Both the position numbers and the translations under genes were made by a program. A model generated the notes under the pieces. It searched no databases, was not told the origin of the DNA, and saw only the letters and a list, made by a program, of their open reading frames with translations. From Acetobacteraceae bacterium B3987 (lineage in GTDB: Bacteria; Pseudomonadota; Alphaproteobacteria; Acetobacterales; Acetobacteraceae), in assembly GCA_026537415.1 (NCBI GenBank), contig JAFNMF010000030.1, forward strand, positions 124,001-188,000: a stretch of DNA of 64,000 nucleotides, in the 5' to 3' direction. Of this stretch, positions 44,862 through 54,022 are shown piece after piece (position 1 is the first letter of the stretch; every line of letters begins with the position of its first letter).

Positions 44862-46427
44862 TCACTGTGGAGGCAGCAGCAGAGGATTCATCATCACATC
44901 CTGCCTGAAGTCCTGAAACCGTGCCTCCAACTGCCATTGCAGCCGTGCCTTTAGGTTACCCTGCAAAAACCGTTCGCAAGCAGGGGGTGCGTTCCCTCCC
45001 AGTATCACTCCCGCACAGGCCGGAATAACTTGCCCCAGATGATGTCCTATCCAAAGGCTCTGCCCCGGCATGAAGCCATATTCCAGCCCCGCACGGGAGA
45101 GCTGAATAAGTGTCGGGTAATCCAGATGATAAGCCATCACGGCCCGCATATATTCCTGTGTCAAATCGCTCCGGGAAACACCCTCATCATCCGTGGAAAG
45201 AGCCACAGGCACACCGGCTTGCCTGTAAAGCGAGAAAGGATGCCGCCCATCCCTGACACCCAGAATCTCATCATTGCTGGTCAGGTTGATTTCCACCAGA
45301 ATGGAACGCCGTGCCATCTCCTTCAGCAAAGAGGCAGGGTCATGCTCCCAGAGAACATCCACACCGTGACCGATACGCTTGGCCCCTGCAACATCAATGG
45401 CGGCCCGGATATGATGATCCAGATCGCCTGATGGTACGAGAGAAGGCGTCATCTCGCCCGCATGAAGGCTCAGATTCGTGCCCGGATACAGTCTGTTCAG
45501 ATACTGAAACATCTGCATATGCAGGTCATAATCCCGCAAGGCCACCGGGTCGTCTTCCGGAGCTACGATATTGACGCCAACCAGCCGGGGATCCTGCCGG
45601 GTACTTTCATAAGCCGCCACAAGCTGTACCCAGACAAAAGGTGCCGGGAATGTCCGCAAGGCAGAGTACTGATACCTTACCGTCACCCGACATCCAGCAG
45701 AGGCCTGCGCTGTTCCACATTTCATGATGGCTCTGGCACGATTTTCCATCTCATCAATGGAGGCACGAGAGAGTGCCGCCATCCGGCCCAAAGCAGGCTT
45801 CAACGCCGCATAAGCCTGAGCAAAATCCGCTTCACTCCTCAGCGAAGGAAGAGCCGCAGACTTCATCATGCCACCCAGCACATCGAAGCCAATGGGGGCG
45901 ATCTGCAATTCCAGATACTGCACATTATCCCGGGCAGCCCGCTCGGCGGCCTCAGCCAGCATGTCGCCCTGGTGCCGTGGCTCTACAGCCATAAACCGCA
46001 AAAATGTCGAAAAGAAATGATCGTGACCGGAGCGGTCATGCTCTGTAGGGATAAAGCTGCGCATGGAAAGCGCATTGACCATCTCATTCCAGCCCGCTTC
46101 ATTCCCCGCCAGACCATCCGCCGGGGCCTGGCCCTCACCCGGCTTCGGACAAGGGCTGGACAGGATGGTCCGTTTTTTCAAAGAAATGCAGAGGCCGTCT
46201 TCTGCCGCCCATTTGAGAAAACTCTCCGCATAAACAGCACCAGACAGATGATTATGCAGGTCCGCCCCTTTGGGAAAGGCCCTTAAAAATAGCTCCAACC
46301 GGACAGGATCAAGCTTCACCTTCTCAAACAGTGCCGCCACGGAGGACGGTGCCTCCACCGGTTCAGCAACCGCCTGATTTACAAGAACAAGAGCGACAAT
46401 AGCCGCAAAGAGACGCAAGAAAATCAT
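44862..46427 (-). CDS. Exported adenosine deaminase-family protein
   Basis: A 521-residue hydrolase, much longer than cytosolic adenosine deaminase (about 340). A signal peptide of about 21 residues (I-V-A-L-V-L-V-N-Q-A-V-A-E) precedes the metal-dependent TIM-barrel domain. The zinc HxH motif is D-L-H-N-H-L-S-G, the catalytic block L-H-A-G-E, then R-I-G-H-G-V-D and the S-T-D-D-E-G aspartates, all expected for adenosine deaminase. The extra length is N-terminal and internal. It sits beside the exported nucleoside permease, suggesting extracytoplasmic purine salvage. Confidence 0.85.
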   Translation of the reverse strand: MIFLRLFAAIVALVLVNQAVAEPVEAPSSVAALFEKVKLDPVRLELFLRAFPKGADLHNHLSGAVYAESFLKWAAEDGLCISLKKRTILSSPCPKPGEGQAPADGLAGNEAGWNEMVNALSMRSFIPTEHDRSGHDHFFSTFLRFMAVEPRHQGDMLAEAAERAARDNVQYLELQIAPIGFDVLGGMMKSAALPSLRSEADFAQAYAALKPALGRMAALSRASIDEMENRARAIMKCGTAQASAGCRVTVRYQYSALRTFPAPFVWVQLVAAYESTRQDPRLVGVNIVAPEDDPVALRDYDLHMQMFQYLNRLYPGTNLSLHAGEMTPSLVPSGDLDHHIRAAIDVAGAKRIGHGVDVLWEHDPASLLKEMARRSILVEINLTSNDEILGVRDGRHPFSLYRQAGVPVALSTDDEGVSRSDLTQEYMRAVMAYHLDYPTLIQLSRAGLEYGFMPGQSLWIGHHLGQVIPACAGVILGGNAPPACERFLQGNLKARLQWQLEARFQDFRQDVMMNPLLLPPQ

Positions 46428-46505
46428 ACCTCATCATGGCTGTCTGCGCTGGAACTGACAAGAAAATCCCTTCCCTTATACAGTACCAGCTGTCACACTT
46501 CCTAA

Positions 46506-46763
46506 ATGCACGAAAAACCTGCACCGCCCCAGCTTCAGAAACGCAGTCTCAGCCTGTATGGGCACAGGACATCCATCGCTCTGGAGCCCGAATTCTGGCA
46601 CGTGGTGGAGGGAATGGCCCGTTCCAAAAATCTCGCTCTTGCGGCCTTCATCGCCCAGCTGGACCGGCACCGCCCTCCGGAACAGACTCTAGCTTCGTTG
46701 CTCCGCCTTACGGCACTACGCTTTGCTCTACGCCAGCCCCCCATCAGCCCAGAAGGAGCATGA
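46506..46763 (+). CDS. Ribbon-helix-helix domain protein
   Basis: An 85-residue protein fitting the RHH_4 family, which is common in alphaproteobacteria. The strand R-T-S-I-A-L-E-P-E-F-W is followed by two helices ending in L-L-R-L-T-A-L-R-F. It probably binds DNA as a dimer; targets are unknown. The start has no clear ribosome site. It lies between the adenosine deaminase (divergent) and the DnaJ-like gene. Confidence 0.75.
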   Translation: MHEKPAPPQLQKRSLSLYGHRTSIALEPEFWHVVEGMARSKNLALAAFIAQLDRHRPPEQTLASLLRLTALRFALRQPPISPEGA

Positions 46764-46826
46764 TATTCCTGTTCCGCCTCCTCCATCCCCGTGATAGAGT
46801 TTTTGACCATGTGAACAGGGAGGGCG

Positions 46827-47663
46827 ATGATGGCTTTCTGGGGTAAGATGTTTGGTGGCATTGCCGGATTTGCCGCAGGGGGGCCTATTGGCGGCCTTCT
46901 AGGGGCGGCTCTTGGGCATATGAGCGATACAGACAGGCTGCTCACCCCGCTTTCTGGCACATGGGGAGACCGTTTCCCTTCACGGGGGCAGCCGGACCCG
47001 CATAATGCGGCCTTCTTCACCGCTGCCAAACTCTCCGCCCTACTGGGCAAGACAGACCAGCTTTATGGACTTGGTGTCGTCACGCTCTCGGCCAAGCTGG
47101 CCAGAATTGATGGCCCCGTGAACCGAGCCGAGATTAATGCCTTCAAAGGGGCTTTTCGTTTTCCCGAAGAGAACCAGAAGGAAATCGGGCTGCTCTTTGA
47201 CCGTGCTAGAAACAGGACAGACGATTTCGAGCTTTACGCACGGGAGCTAGGCCGTGCCTTTGCCGACAAGCCGGAACCGCTGGAAACGCTGCTCAGCGTT
47301 CTGTTCCGCATCGCCAAGGCAGACCTGCCCGCCGGTGCCCCGCTGCATCCCGCAGAAATGGATTATCTCCGCCGCACACATGCGGCCTTCCGCCTCTCAA
47401 AACGGGCATGGGAACGGGCCGAAGAAGGCCAGTCCCGGGCGGCCTCTACCTCATCAGCGGCAGAATGTTATCGTATTCTAGGTATCAGTGCGACAGCCAG
47501 CGACGGAGAGGTTAGAGCCCGCTGGCGCATATTAATTCGGGAATATCACCCGGACCGTCTTGCCCAGCGACCCATGAGTGAAGCCCAACGTCAGGCGGCG
47601 CAAGAGCGTGTAGCTCGCATTAATGCCGCATGGGACCAGATAAAACGGGATCGAGGCCTGTAA
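46827..47663 (+). CDS. DnaJ-domain protein with TerB-like region (DjlA type)
   Basis: A 278-residue protein, probably membrane-anchored by a short Gly-rich N-terminal segment (G-G-I-A-G-F-A-A-G-G-P-I-G-G-L-L-G-A-A). The middle (residues ~70-180) resembles the TerB helical domain. Residues ~210-278 are a J-domain (Y-R-I-L-G-I-S-A-T-A-S-D) with the essential H-P-D motif. This is the DjlA architecture: a co-chaperone that stimulates DnaK at the inner membrane. GGGAGG precedes the paired ATGs at 46827 and 46830. Confidence 0.88.
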   Translation: MMAFWGKMFGGIAGFAAGGPIGGLLGAALGHMSDTDRLLTPLSGTWGDRFPSRGQPDPHNAAFFTAAKLSALLGKTDQLYGLGVVTLSAKLARIDGPVNRAEINAFKGAFRFPEENQKEIGLLFDRARNRTDDFELYARELGRAFADKPEPLETLLSVLFRIAKADLPAGAPLHPAEMDYLRRTHAAFRLSKRAWERAEEGQSRAASTSSAAECYRILGISATASDGEVRARWRILIREYHPDRLAQRPMSEAQRQAAQERVARINAAWDQIKRDRGL

Positions 47664-47680
47664 AACAGGCCTTTCCCCTT
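47655..47680 (+). terminator. Terminator of the DnaJ-like gene
   Basis: The stem GGCCTG / CAGGCC encloses the stop codon region and is followed by TTTCCCCTTTT, between two convergent genes. Confidence 0.6.
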
Positions 47681-49309
47681 TTATGGCTGGGGCTGTCCTC
47701 CCAACGGCACGGCCACCCAGCGCAGCCCCTCACCATCCTGCACCAACAGCAGAATATCCGCCTTCTTCAATTCACGGGCACGGTCCAACGCAGTCTGTAG
47801 GACCTCTGGCGTATTGACCTCCTGCTGACCGACCTGAAGAATCAGATTCCCTTCCGCCAATCCACGGCTGGCAGCCGGACTACCATCATAAACCCGCATC
47901 ACCAGCACGCCACGCTGGCTATCTGTCAGACCGTACTGTGTGCGGGCTGTCTGATCGACAACGCCCAGCTTCACACCCAGTTCCCGCAGCGTTTTCACCG
48001 GATGCTCCGGCGGATGCGTATCGGAAGGAAGCGGGTCTTTTTCCTCAGGATTCCGACCCAATGTCAGGTCCAGATTCTGATAACTCCCTCGCCGCCAGAG
48101 GGTGAAATGCACCATCTCCCCCGGCTGATACCCAGCCACAAGCCGAGGCAGCGTCTGGCCTGTCACGGGCTGACCATTCAGGGCTGTCAGAATATCGCCA
48201 ACCTGTAACCCCGCCTTTTGAGCAGGGCCATCCTTGTCGATTTCCGCCACGATGGCCCCTGTGCCCTGCTCCTTACCAGCATCAGCCTTATGGAAATCAA
48301 GGTCTTCCGCCATGCTCCGAGTAACATCCTGATAGCGCACTCCAAGCCAACCTCTCCGGACATAACCCGTCTGCCGAAGCTGGTTGATGATGCCCCGTGC
48401 ATCATCAGAGGGAATAGCAAAACCAATCCCGATGGAATCCCCACCAGAGCCACCATAAATCAACGTATTGATCCCGATGACCTCACCCTTGAGATTAAAA
48501 AGCGGTCCCCCCGAATTCCCGTGATTGATAGCGGCATCTGTCTGAATGAAATCATCATACAGACCATGATCCACATTACGCTTACGGGATGAGATGATGC
48601 CCGCCGTCACCGTACCGCTCAGCCCAAACGGATTACCAATGGCCAGCACCCAATCACCAATGCGGGCTTCATCACTATGACCCAGAGGAACAGAAGGCAG
48701 AGGCCGATCAGCCTTCACCTGTAAGACGGCAAGGTCCTCCTTGCTGTCCCGCCCGACAATCCGGGCTGGGTACTCCGTCCCATCTGATAGGGTCACGCTC
48801 ACCTTCTGGGCATTGTCGATGACATGATTATTCGTCACCACCACACCGGAAGGATCGATGATAAACCCGGACCCCAATGCCTGCACCTGCCGGGTCGGCT
48901 TACCATCACCATGACGACGATGGAGATAGTCATGAAAGAACTTCTCCAACGGTGAACCCGGCGGGAAAGGTGAGGATTGCGGCCCGGACGGCGTGCTGCC
49001 ATCTGGCCCGTCCGGCTGGTGGTCATCAGGATGAATCACGCTGGAGACGGAAATATTCACCACCGCCGGCAGCAACCTTTCCACCAATGCCGCAAAACCG
49101 GGCATCATGGCTGCCTCATGCGCTGCACGGGTCGTTGCACTGCCCCCCTGCGACGTCTCCTCAACCGGCAAAGTCGGCTCAGGTTCAGAGGCCTGCGCCC
49201 AAGCTCCACCAGCATTCCCTAGAATACCAGATACGACAGCACAGGACAGCCAGCGGGCTACCCTCTTGCGGGAGGAAGACGGAAGACAGGAAGACATGAA
49301 TCGGCTCAT
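47681..49309 (-). CDS. DegP/DegQ-type periplasmic serine protease
   Basis: A periplasmic protease-chaperone, 542 residues from the ATG at 49309. The trypsin-like triad is intact: His in N-N-H-V-I-D-N, Asp in K-E-D-L-A-V-L, and Ser in N-H-G-N-S-G-G-P-L. Two PDZ domains follow in the C-terminal half. The signal peptide is S-C-A-V-V-S-G-I-L-G-N-A-G-G-A-W-A. A TTG/GTG start further upstream (to 49381) or an ATG at 49345 would add residues without a better ribosome site. It is monocistronic and degrades misfolded envelope proteins. Confidence 0.92.
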   Translation of the reverse strand: MSRFMSSCLPSSSRKRVARWLSCAVVSGILGNAGGAWAQASEPEPTLPVEETSQGGSATTRAAHEAAMMPGFAALVERLLPAVVNISVSSVIHPDDHQPDGPDGSTPSGPQSSPFPPGSPLEKFFHDYLHRRHGDGKPTRQVQALGSGFIIDPSGVVVTNNHVIDNAQKVSVTLSDGTEYPARIVGRDSKEDLAVLQVKADRPLPSVPLGHSDEARIGDWVLAIGNPFGLSGTVTAGIISSRKRNVDHGLYDDFIQTDAAINHGNSGGPLFNLKGEVIGINTLIYGGSGGDSIGIGFAIPSDDARGIINQLRQTGYVRRGWLGVRYQDVTRSMAEDLDFHKADAGKEQGTGAIVAEIDKDGPAQKAGLQVGDILTALNGQPVTGQTLPRLVAGYQPGEMVHFTLWRRGSYQNLDLTLGRNPEEKDPLPSDTHPPEHPVKTLRELGVKLGVVDQTARTQYGLTDSQRGVLVMRVYDGSPAASRGLAEGNLILQVGQQEVNTPEVLQTALDRARELKKADILLLVQDGEGLRWVAVPLGGQPQP

Positions 49310-49410
49310 GTTGTAAAATCTACTCCACGGCAGAGCGGACGTCATCCTTCCAGCCGATAAGTTTATGTTTTTTTGCCTCACAAGGGGCGTTGCATGAGAG
49401 GTCTTGCCCC

Positions 49411-50529
49411 ATGACAGCTACCGACATGTCTTCTCTGAAAGACCTCATATCCGAATTTCTCACACAAGAAGGGCCTTCAACCCGAACCAGCATAGAGGCC
49501 CTCACGCTGGAGAATGGGCATCTCCATCTCATTCTCCGGACTACCGCAGAGGGGGCAGCCTTTCTTCAAAAGGCTCAAGCGGCATTGGAGGAGAGGCTCC
49601 AACAACACCCTTCAGTCAGCAGCCTGACCTTGTCCCTGACCGCCCACCGCCCGGCTACATCCATGCCCCGCAAGGCCAACGCAGAAAGCGGGCACCGCCC
49701 TCTGGCACTGGGAAAACGACCAGCAGGCCGCTCAGCCCCGCCGGAAGCCTGCCTGCCGGACGTCCGGGCCGTCATTGCTGTGGCCTCGGGGAAAGGCGGT
49801 GTGGGGAAATCCACGACAGCCGTCAATCTGGCATGCAGTCTTGCCCGACTAGGTCTGAAGACTGGCCTGCTGGATGCAGACATCTATGGTCCCTCCCTGC
49901 CTCACATGCTGGGAGAAGACCAGAAACCCACCGTAGAGAATGGCAAATTACGCCCGCTGGAACGTTGGGGCATGGAGACCATGTCCATCGGCTATCTGGT
50001 TGACAAGGAACAGGCAATGATCTGGCGTGGTCCGATGGTCATGGGTGCCCTGACCCAGCTGATGAGTGATGTCTCATGGGGGGCGTTAGATGTGCTGGTG
50101 GTCGACCTGCCACCCGGCACGGGCGATGCTCAACTGACCCTGACCCGCAAACTTTCAGACAAATTGCAGGCTGGCGGTGCTGTCATTGTCTCCACACCGC
50201 AAGACATTGCCCTTCTGGATGCCCGTAGGGGTGTCACTTTATTTGAAAAAACGGACACACCCATTCTAGGGTTGATTGAAAACATGTCCTATTTCTGCTG
50301 CCCACACTGCCAAGGACGGACCGACCTGTTCGGACATGGCGGGGCACGGAAGGAAGCTGAAAAACTCAATATTCCTTTCCTGGGGGAGATTCCTCTCCTA
50401 CGGGATATAAGATGCAGTGCTGATGAAGGCACACCTCTTGTGCTGCGGGAGCCGGAACATCAAGCGTCCCAAGCCTATAGAGCCATCGCCCATACTTTGA
50501 AGGATAGGCTGTTTCCCTCTAAAGCCTGA
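49411..50529 (+). CDS. Mrp/ApbC family ATPase (iron-sulfur cluster carrier)
   Basis: A 372-residue P-loop protein with an N-terminal MIP18-like domain (residues ~1-90), then the MinD-like deviant Walker A, G-K-G-G-V-G-K-S-T-T, at about residue 129, G-D-A-Q-L-T-L, and a C-terminal C-C-P-H-C motif for cluster binding. The Mrp family carries Fe-S clusters to apoproteins. The ATG at 49411 has GAGAGG nearby; a TTG at 49390 is unlikely. A 70-residue lipoprotein gene follows. Confidence 0.9.
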   Translation: MTATDMSSLKDLISEFLTQEGPSTRTSIEALTLENGHLHLILRTTAEGAAFLQKAQAALEERLQQHPSVSSLTLSLTAHRPATSMPRKANAESGHRPLALGKRPAGRSAPPEACLPDVRAVIAVASGKGGVGKSTTAVNLACSLARLGLKTGLLDADIYGPSLPHMLGEDQKPTVENGKLRPLERWGMETMSIGYLVDKEQAMIWRGPMVMGALTQLMSDVSWGALDVLVVDLPPGTGDAQLTLTRKLSDKLQAGGAVIVSTPQDIALLDARRGVTLFEKTDTPILGLIENMSYFCCPHCQGRTDLFGHGGARKEAEKLNIPFLGEIPLLRDIRCSADEGTPLVLREPEHQASQAYRAIAHTLKDRLFPSKA

Positions 50530-50575
50530 CCGTTAGCAACGCCCTCTCCCCTTCTGATTAACCATTGGAAAGACC

Positions 50576-50788
50576 ATGTTCCGTTTCCCTCTTTCATACG
50601 CTTTTCTCCCGACCGGGCTGGCCATCCTGTCCCTGCTCAGCGTGAGTGCCTGCACAAAACCTGCCCCGGACATCAGCCATCGTGGTCTTTCTTCTGATGG
50701 CTACGGCTTCGTTCAGAATGGCCCTGTTCTGGCCCCGCCAGAACATCTCATGCAACATCAGACCTCTACCACCTCCACAGGTCATTGA
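50576..50788 (+). CDS. Small lipoprotein
   Basis: A 70-residue lipoprotein: an N-terminal hydrophobic segment (L-A-I-L-S-L-L) and lipobox S-V-S-A-C, with Cys26 as the probable lipid site, then a polar tail without known motifs (S-S-D-G-Y-G-F-V-Q-N-G). GGAAAG lies before the ATG. It is 46 bases after the Mrp gene and is followed by two hairpins. Confidence 0.7.
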   Translation: MFRFPLSYAFLPTGLAILSLLSVSACTKPAPDISHRGLSSDGYGFVQNGPVLAPPEHLMQHQTSTTSTGH

Positions 50789-50794
50789 TATTAC

Positions 50795-50850
50795 GGAGTG
50801 GATTTTCCACTCCTTTCCTGTCCCGGCTTTGCCTATGGCCGGGATTTTTT
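50795..50850 (+). terminator. Double hairpin terminator
   Basis: A first hairpin (GGAGTGG / CCACTCC) is followed by a second (TCCCGGC / GCCGGGA) and then TTTTTT. They lie just past the small lipoprotein gene and before tRNA-Thr. Confidence 0.8.
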
Positions 50851-50910
50851 CTCCACTTCATGATTTTTCACTTGATTCCTAAAAGAAAAAGTGAGATGTA
50901 CGCCTCCGTC

Positions 50911-50985
50911 GCCGGATTAGCACAGTGGTAGTGCAGCGGTTTTGTAAACCGAAGGCCGGGAGTTCGAATCTCTCATCCGGCACCA
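50911..50985 (+). tRNA. tRNA-Thr(UGU)
   Basis: The acceptor stem GCCGGAT / ATCCGGC, D-arm GCAC / GTGC, anticodon loop TTTGTAA (anticodon UGU, codon ACA), T-arm GGGAG-TTCGAAT-CTCTC and an encoded CCA form a full cloverleaf without an intron. Confidence 0.96.
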
Positions 50986-51501
50986 TTTTCCCCTACATTC
51001 TACCATTTTTGGGCATTTTCGTTCCGCCATCAGTCACGTCAACAGCGGCGATTCGGACATATGTCCCGGCACTAAAGCCGTCACCTCTGCGAATCGTTCC
51101 TTATTAGAATCGCTTAGCCAGCCGACTCTCATATATCTCAATCAGTTTCACAGAACGTGCCCTAACCAGTATCAGGCCACGTCATTGATTGGTATTTCTG
51201 TCTGTACAGCCTTAATCAACTGTATGAGTACCGTACTCAGATCATTCAGAAACAAATTTTATTCTAAATACGCAATGAAGCATAAAATTTGTCCTTGAAA
51301 ACTTACTCTATCTCCATACCATCTGGCGTTTACTTTCACAGCCACACCGTATGCACTGCCATAACAAATAATAACTTTCCATTTTTAAATAACCATAAAA
51401 ACATCAAACAACCTCTCCCCTCTGCTTTCCCTCCTTCGGCAGAATCAGTTAGAAGCGGCATAATTTCATTCCCCTTCCACAACAGAGGCATCCTCTACCC
51501 T
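50986..51501. other. Gene-poor region after tRNA-Thr
   Basis: About 515 bases with no intact gene. On the minus strand near 51000-51240 there are short in-frame runs that look like eroded coding sequence (for example S-V-K-L-I-E-I-Y-E-S-R-L-A-K-R-F before a stop, and V-L-I-Q-L-I-K-A-V-Q-T-E-I-P-I-N-D-V-A before a stop). The region downstream (51240-51500) is AT-rich and leads to the next gene. A decayed insertion next to a tRNA is possible. Confidence 0.4.
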
Positions 51502-51993
51502 ATGAAAAACACCCTGCCCGGCTTCATCGGACTAGCCCGCCTATTCGACATGTTCGAAGGGGCCGCTATGCTGATCCTGTCCATCTGCATCACACTAGTG
51601 GCGTGCCTCGGGCTGCTGCATGTCGTGGTGGCAGTGGCAAAGCTCATCATCCATGCCGGTCTCGCTCCCACAGAACCAGCCGTTCTTCAGGAGATCTTCG
51701 GACTCTTCTTTACTGTCCTGATTGCACTGGAGTTCCGTCATTCCATTCTCGTTCTCCCCGGCTCTGAATCGCAGGGGATGGTCCGTATGCGCTCCGTTCT
51801 GCTCATTGGTATGATGGCCGCTGTGCGAAAATTCATCGTGTTGGACCTGAACGGTGTGAATGTCAGGGAACTTCTAGCCCTTTCAGCGGCTGTTCTGTCC
51901 CTCTCCGCCGCTTACTGGCTCGTCCGGGGCAAGGCCATGGCCCGTACGGACCCTTCTGCACCTCCCCAGCAGACAGCATCCCCCAACCAGTAA
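51502..51993 (+). CDS. PsiE-like membrane protein
   Basis: A 163-residue membrane protein of the PsiE (phosphate-starvation-inducible) family. Four hydrophobic segments are seen: residues ~17-43 (M-L-I-L-S-I-C-I-T-L-V-A), ~59-78, ~96-110 and ~125-145. E-F-R-H-S and R-K-F-I-V-L-D are conserved-type polar motifs. The ATG at 51502 is chosen; an earlier TTG reading would include the AT-rich leader. Its function is unknown beyond the phosphate-starvation label from E. coli. Confidence 0.82.
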   Translation: MKNTLPGFIGLARLFDMFEGAAMLILSICITLVACLGLLHVVVAVAKLIIHAGLAPTEPAVLQEIFGLFFTVLIALEFRHSILVLPGSESQGMVRMRSVLLIGMMAAVRKFIVLDLNGVNVRELLALSAAVLSLSAAYWLVRGKAMARTDPSAPPQQTASPNQ

Positions 51994-52002
51994 TCACCTT
52001 AC

Positions 52003-52039
52003 AAAAAACCCCCTCTCCAGCCATAAGCCGGAAAGGGGG
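52003..52039 (-). terminator. Terminator of the OprB gene
   Basis: On the minus strand the stem CCCCCTTTCC / GGAGAGGGGG (one internal mismatch region) is followed by TTTTTTG. It lies about 50 bases past the porin stop. Confidence 0.75.
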
Positions 52040-52086
52040 TAAAAAGACCCGGCTCCTTCATCAGGAGCAACAGGCTGTATCCTTCA

Positions 52087-53877
52087 TCAGAACAGCTGGA
52101 TGTGTGACTTGAAGCCCAGCATGGCTGCATCCTTCAGAACCCGCTGCATACCCGGGTTGAAGAAGTACTGGAAATCCGGTGCAAAGGTCACACCCCGCAT
52201 AACATGGATGCGATACGTTACCTCAAACGTACCGCCCCAACGCTGCTCACCATAAGAGCCCCACATGAGCGGTGCGCCACCGCTTTGATAATAGGCACTG
52301 CCCGGGGCTGGAGCCATGCCATGTTCAATCTGGAAGCGTTGAGCATCACGTGTGTAACGGCTGGAGCCAGTATAGGAGAAGGAAACACCCACCGTATCCA
52401 GCGGACGAGCGGGCCAAAATCCCGTATCAACCAGTCCGAAAGCATAAAACTTGCCGCGCATGGCCGTGTCTGCCTTGTTCCAATAGGCATCAAAGAAGGC
52501 GACAAGACCTCCTTCCAGCGTATCCGCCGTCTTGTGCTTCATAATCATCTGATCCGCCAAGAACCAGAGACTCCAATTGAAGTTACGGCGAATACCCGTA
52601 CCCGGCACCTCATCACCAACCCCCTGACAGGTCGGACAATTAGGAATAGTCATCCGGGTCTGCCACGCATTACGACGGTTCGGTGGGTTATACACGCCTA
52701 GATAATGGTCAGACGTATCCGGAGCAAAACCAAATTTATAATGACCCGGCAACTTTGCCTTACCGAACTCAGGCTCCCAGCCAACTTCAATCGGGGTCAG
52801 AACACCGCTGATGTTAGCTCCATTGAATTTGAAACCCGTGCGATTTTCCTGCACCCCGTAGATGCCTCGCTCGGGAAAATAGATACCTACCTGAATATAA
52901 GTGCTATTCGTGGGCCGTCCACGGACACGGGCACCCCAGCTCGATCCCGGATAGGATGAGCGTGTGTACGAATCCGTAACCGCCTTGGGATTTCCACAGA
53001 AGGCGTTGTTCATGAAGTTACAGTAGATCGGGCTGTTGGCGAAGTCCGTATTGGTAGACATACGGCCTGCAGCAATATTCAGCCGCCCACCCCAAAGGGT
53101 TTCTTCCCCGTAAAAGTGGATAAGGTGGAACACCACATTACCACCACCCCCATAGATTTCCTGACTGGGGTTCACATTATCGCCAAACATCCTGCTGGCC
53201 GGAATACCGTAACGGCCAACACCGATGATATGAGTCTGGAAACCACGAATTCCGGCCAGTTTATTCCAGTCAATATCGTTTTCAAGGCTGTACTGCCCCG
53301 CATTGGAAGAACCCTGCTTTAACCCTAGGCCCTTCGTAGGAGACGTAATGGCACCAGAAAATTCATTGGTGTTATCCAGCATGATGGCCACGCCACGCTC
53401 ACGCAGCCATTCATTCCAATGCATTTTCTGCAAGATGGCTTCTGGTCGGGGCAAAGGAGGACCATCATTATTGAGCGGATCACCTTCATGCAAAGGAATG
53501 TTCACACGCTCCAATAGTTCCCGCCCGTTCTCACCAAAAACGCCGAATTCTTCGGAAGGGTAATTGGAGTAGGGCCGACGTTGCAGGCCCATATGACGGA
53601 GATAGGAATCCGCCGCCTTTTCAGCATCCACCATTTTCGGCTGCTGAACCACAGAGGGGCGGGAGACCAGCTTACCATCCCGTGAGAAAGTAGCCTGCTT
53701 TCCAGAGGTTTTCTCTGTCTGCTTTACAACAGCAGGCGTCTGCATAGCGTGGGACAATGCACCCTGTGCCGAATAAAGCAAGGGCTGACCGGCCTTGCTA
53801 CCATCTACCGCCCACGCAGACGAAACCCCCAGGCACATGACAGCCGCAGCTGATAGGTAAGAAGACCTTGTTCCCAT
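52087..53877 (-). CDS. OprB-family carbohydrate-selective porin
   Basis: A 596-residue outer-membrane porin for sugars. The ATG at 53877 opens a signal peptide of about 24 residues (A-A-A-V-M-C-L-G-V-S-S-A-W-A). The body has the OprB pattern: W-L-R-E-R-G-V-A-I-M-L-D-N-T-N-E, a series of aromatic beta-strands, G-L-V-D-T-G-F-W and a final strand ending S-H-I-Q-L-F with terminal Phe. A longer N-terminal reading to 53967 lacks a good start. Glucose uptake by this porin supports periplasmic sugar oxidation in acetic acid bacteria. Confidence 0.92.
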   Translation of the reverse strand: MGTRSSYLSAAAVMCLGVSSAWAVDGSKAGQPLLYSAQGALSHAMQTPAVVKQTEKTSGKQATFSRDGKLVSRPSVVQQPKMVDAEKAADSYLRHMGLQRRPYSNYPSEEFGVFGENGRELLERVNIPLHEGDPLNNDGPPLPRPEAILQKMHWNEWLRERGVAIMLDNTNEFSGAITSPTKGLGLKQGSSNAGQYSLENDIDWNKLAGIRGFQTHIIGVGRYGIPASRMFGDNVNPSQEIYGGGGNVVFHLIHFYGEETLWGGRLNIAAGRMSTNTDFANSPIYCNFMNNAFCGNPKAVTDSYTRSSYPGSSWGARVRGRPTNSTYIQVGIYFPERGIYGVQENRTGFKFNGANISGVLTPIEVGWEPEFGKAKLPGHYKFGFAPDTSDHYLGVYNPPNRRNAWQTRMTIPNCPTCQGVGDEVPGTGIRRNFNWSLWFLADQMIMKHKTADTLEGGLVAFFDAYWNKADTAMRGKFYAFGLVDTGFWPARPLDTVGVSFSYTGSSRYTRDAQRFQIEHGMAPAPGSAYYQSGGAPLMWGSYGEQRWGGTFEVTYRIHVMRGVTFAPDFQYFFNPGMQRVLKDAAMLGFKSHIQLF

Positions 53878-54022
53878 AAATGCTTTTTTCTCAAAAAAAC
53901 GCAGAATAGCCAGCATGGAAGACGCTGCCATATTCCTAATTCTCCCCAAATTACCACAGAAACGCACTGTAAAGCGGTGTTCAGTGCCTCCTTATAGGGA
54001 AAATCTGATAAAAAAAAGTGAT

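Noticed and set aside
51289-51501. Upstream extension of the PsiE-like gene
   Set aside because: The extra codons come from an AT-rich leader without a ribosome site, and the family begins close to the ATG at 51502.
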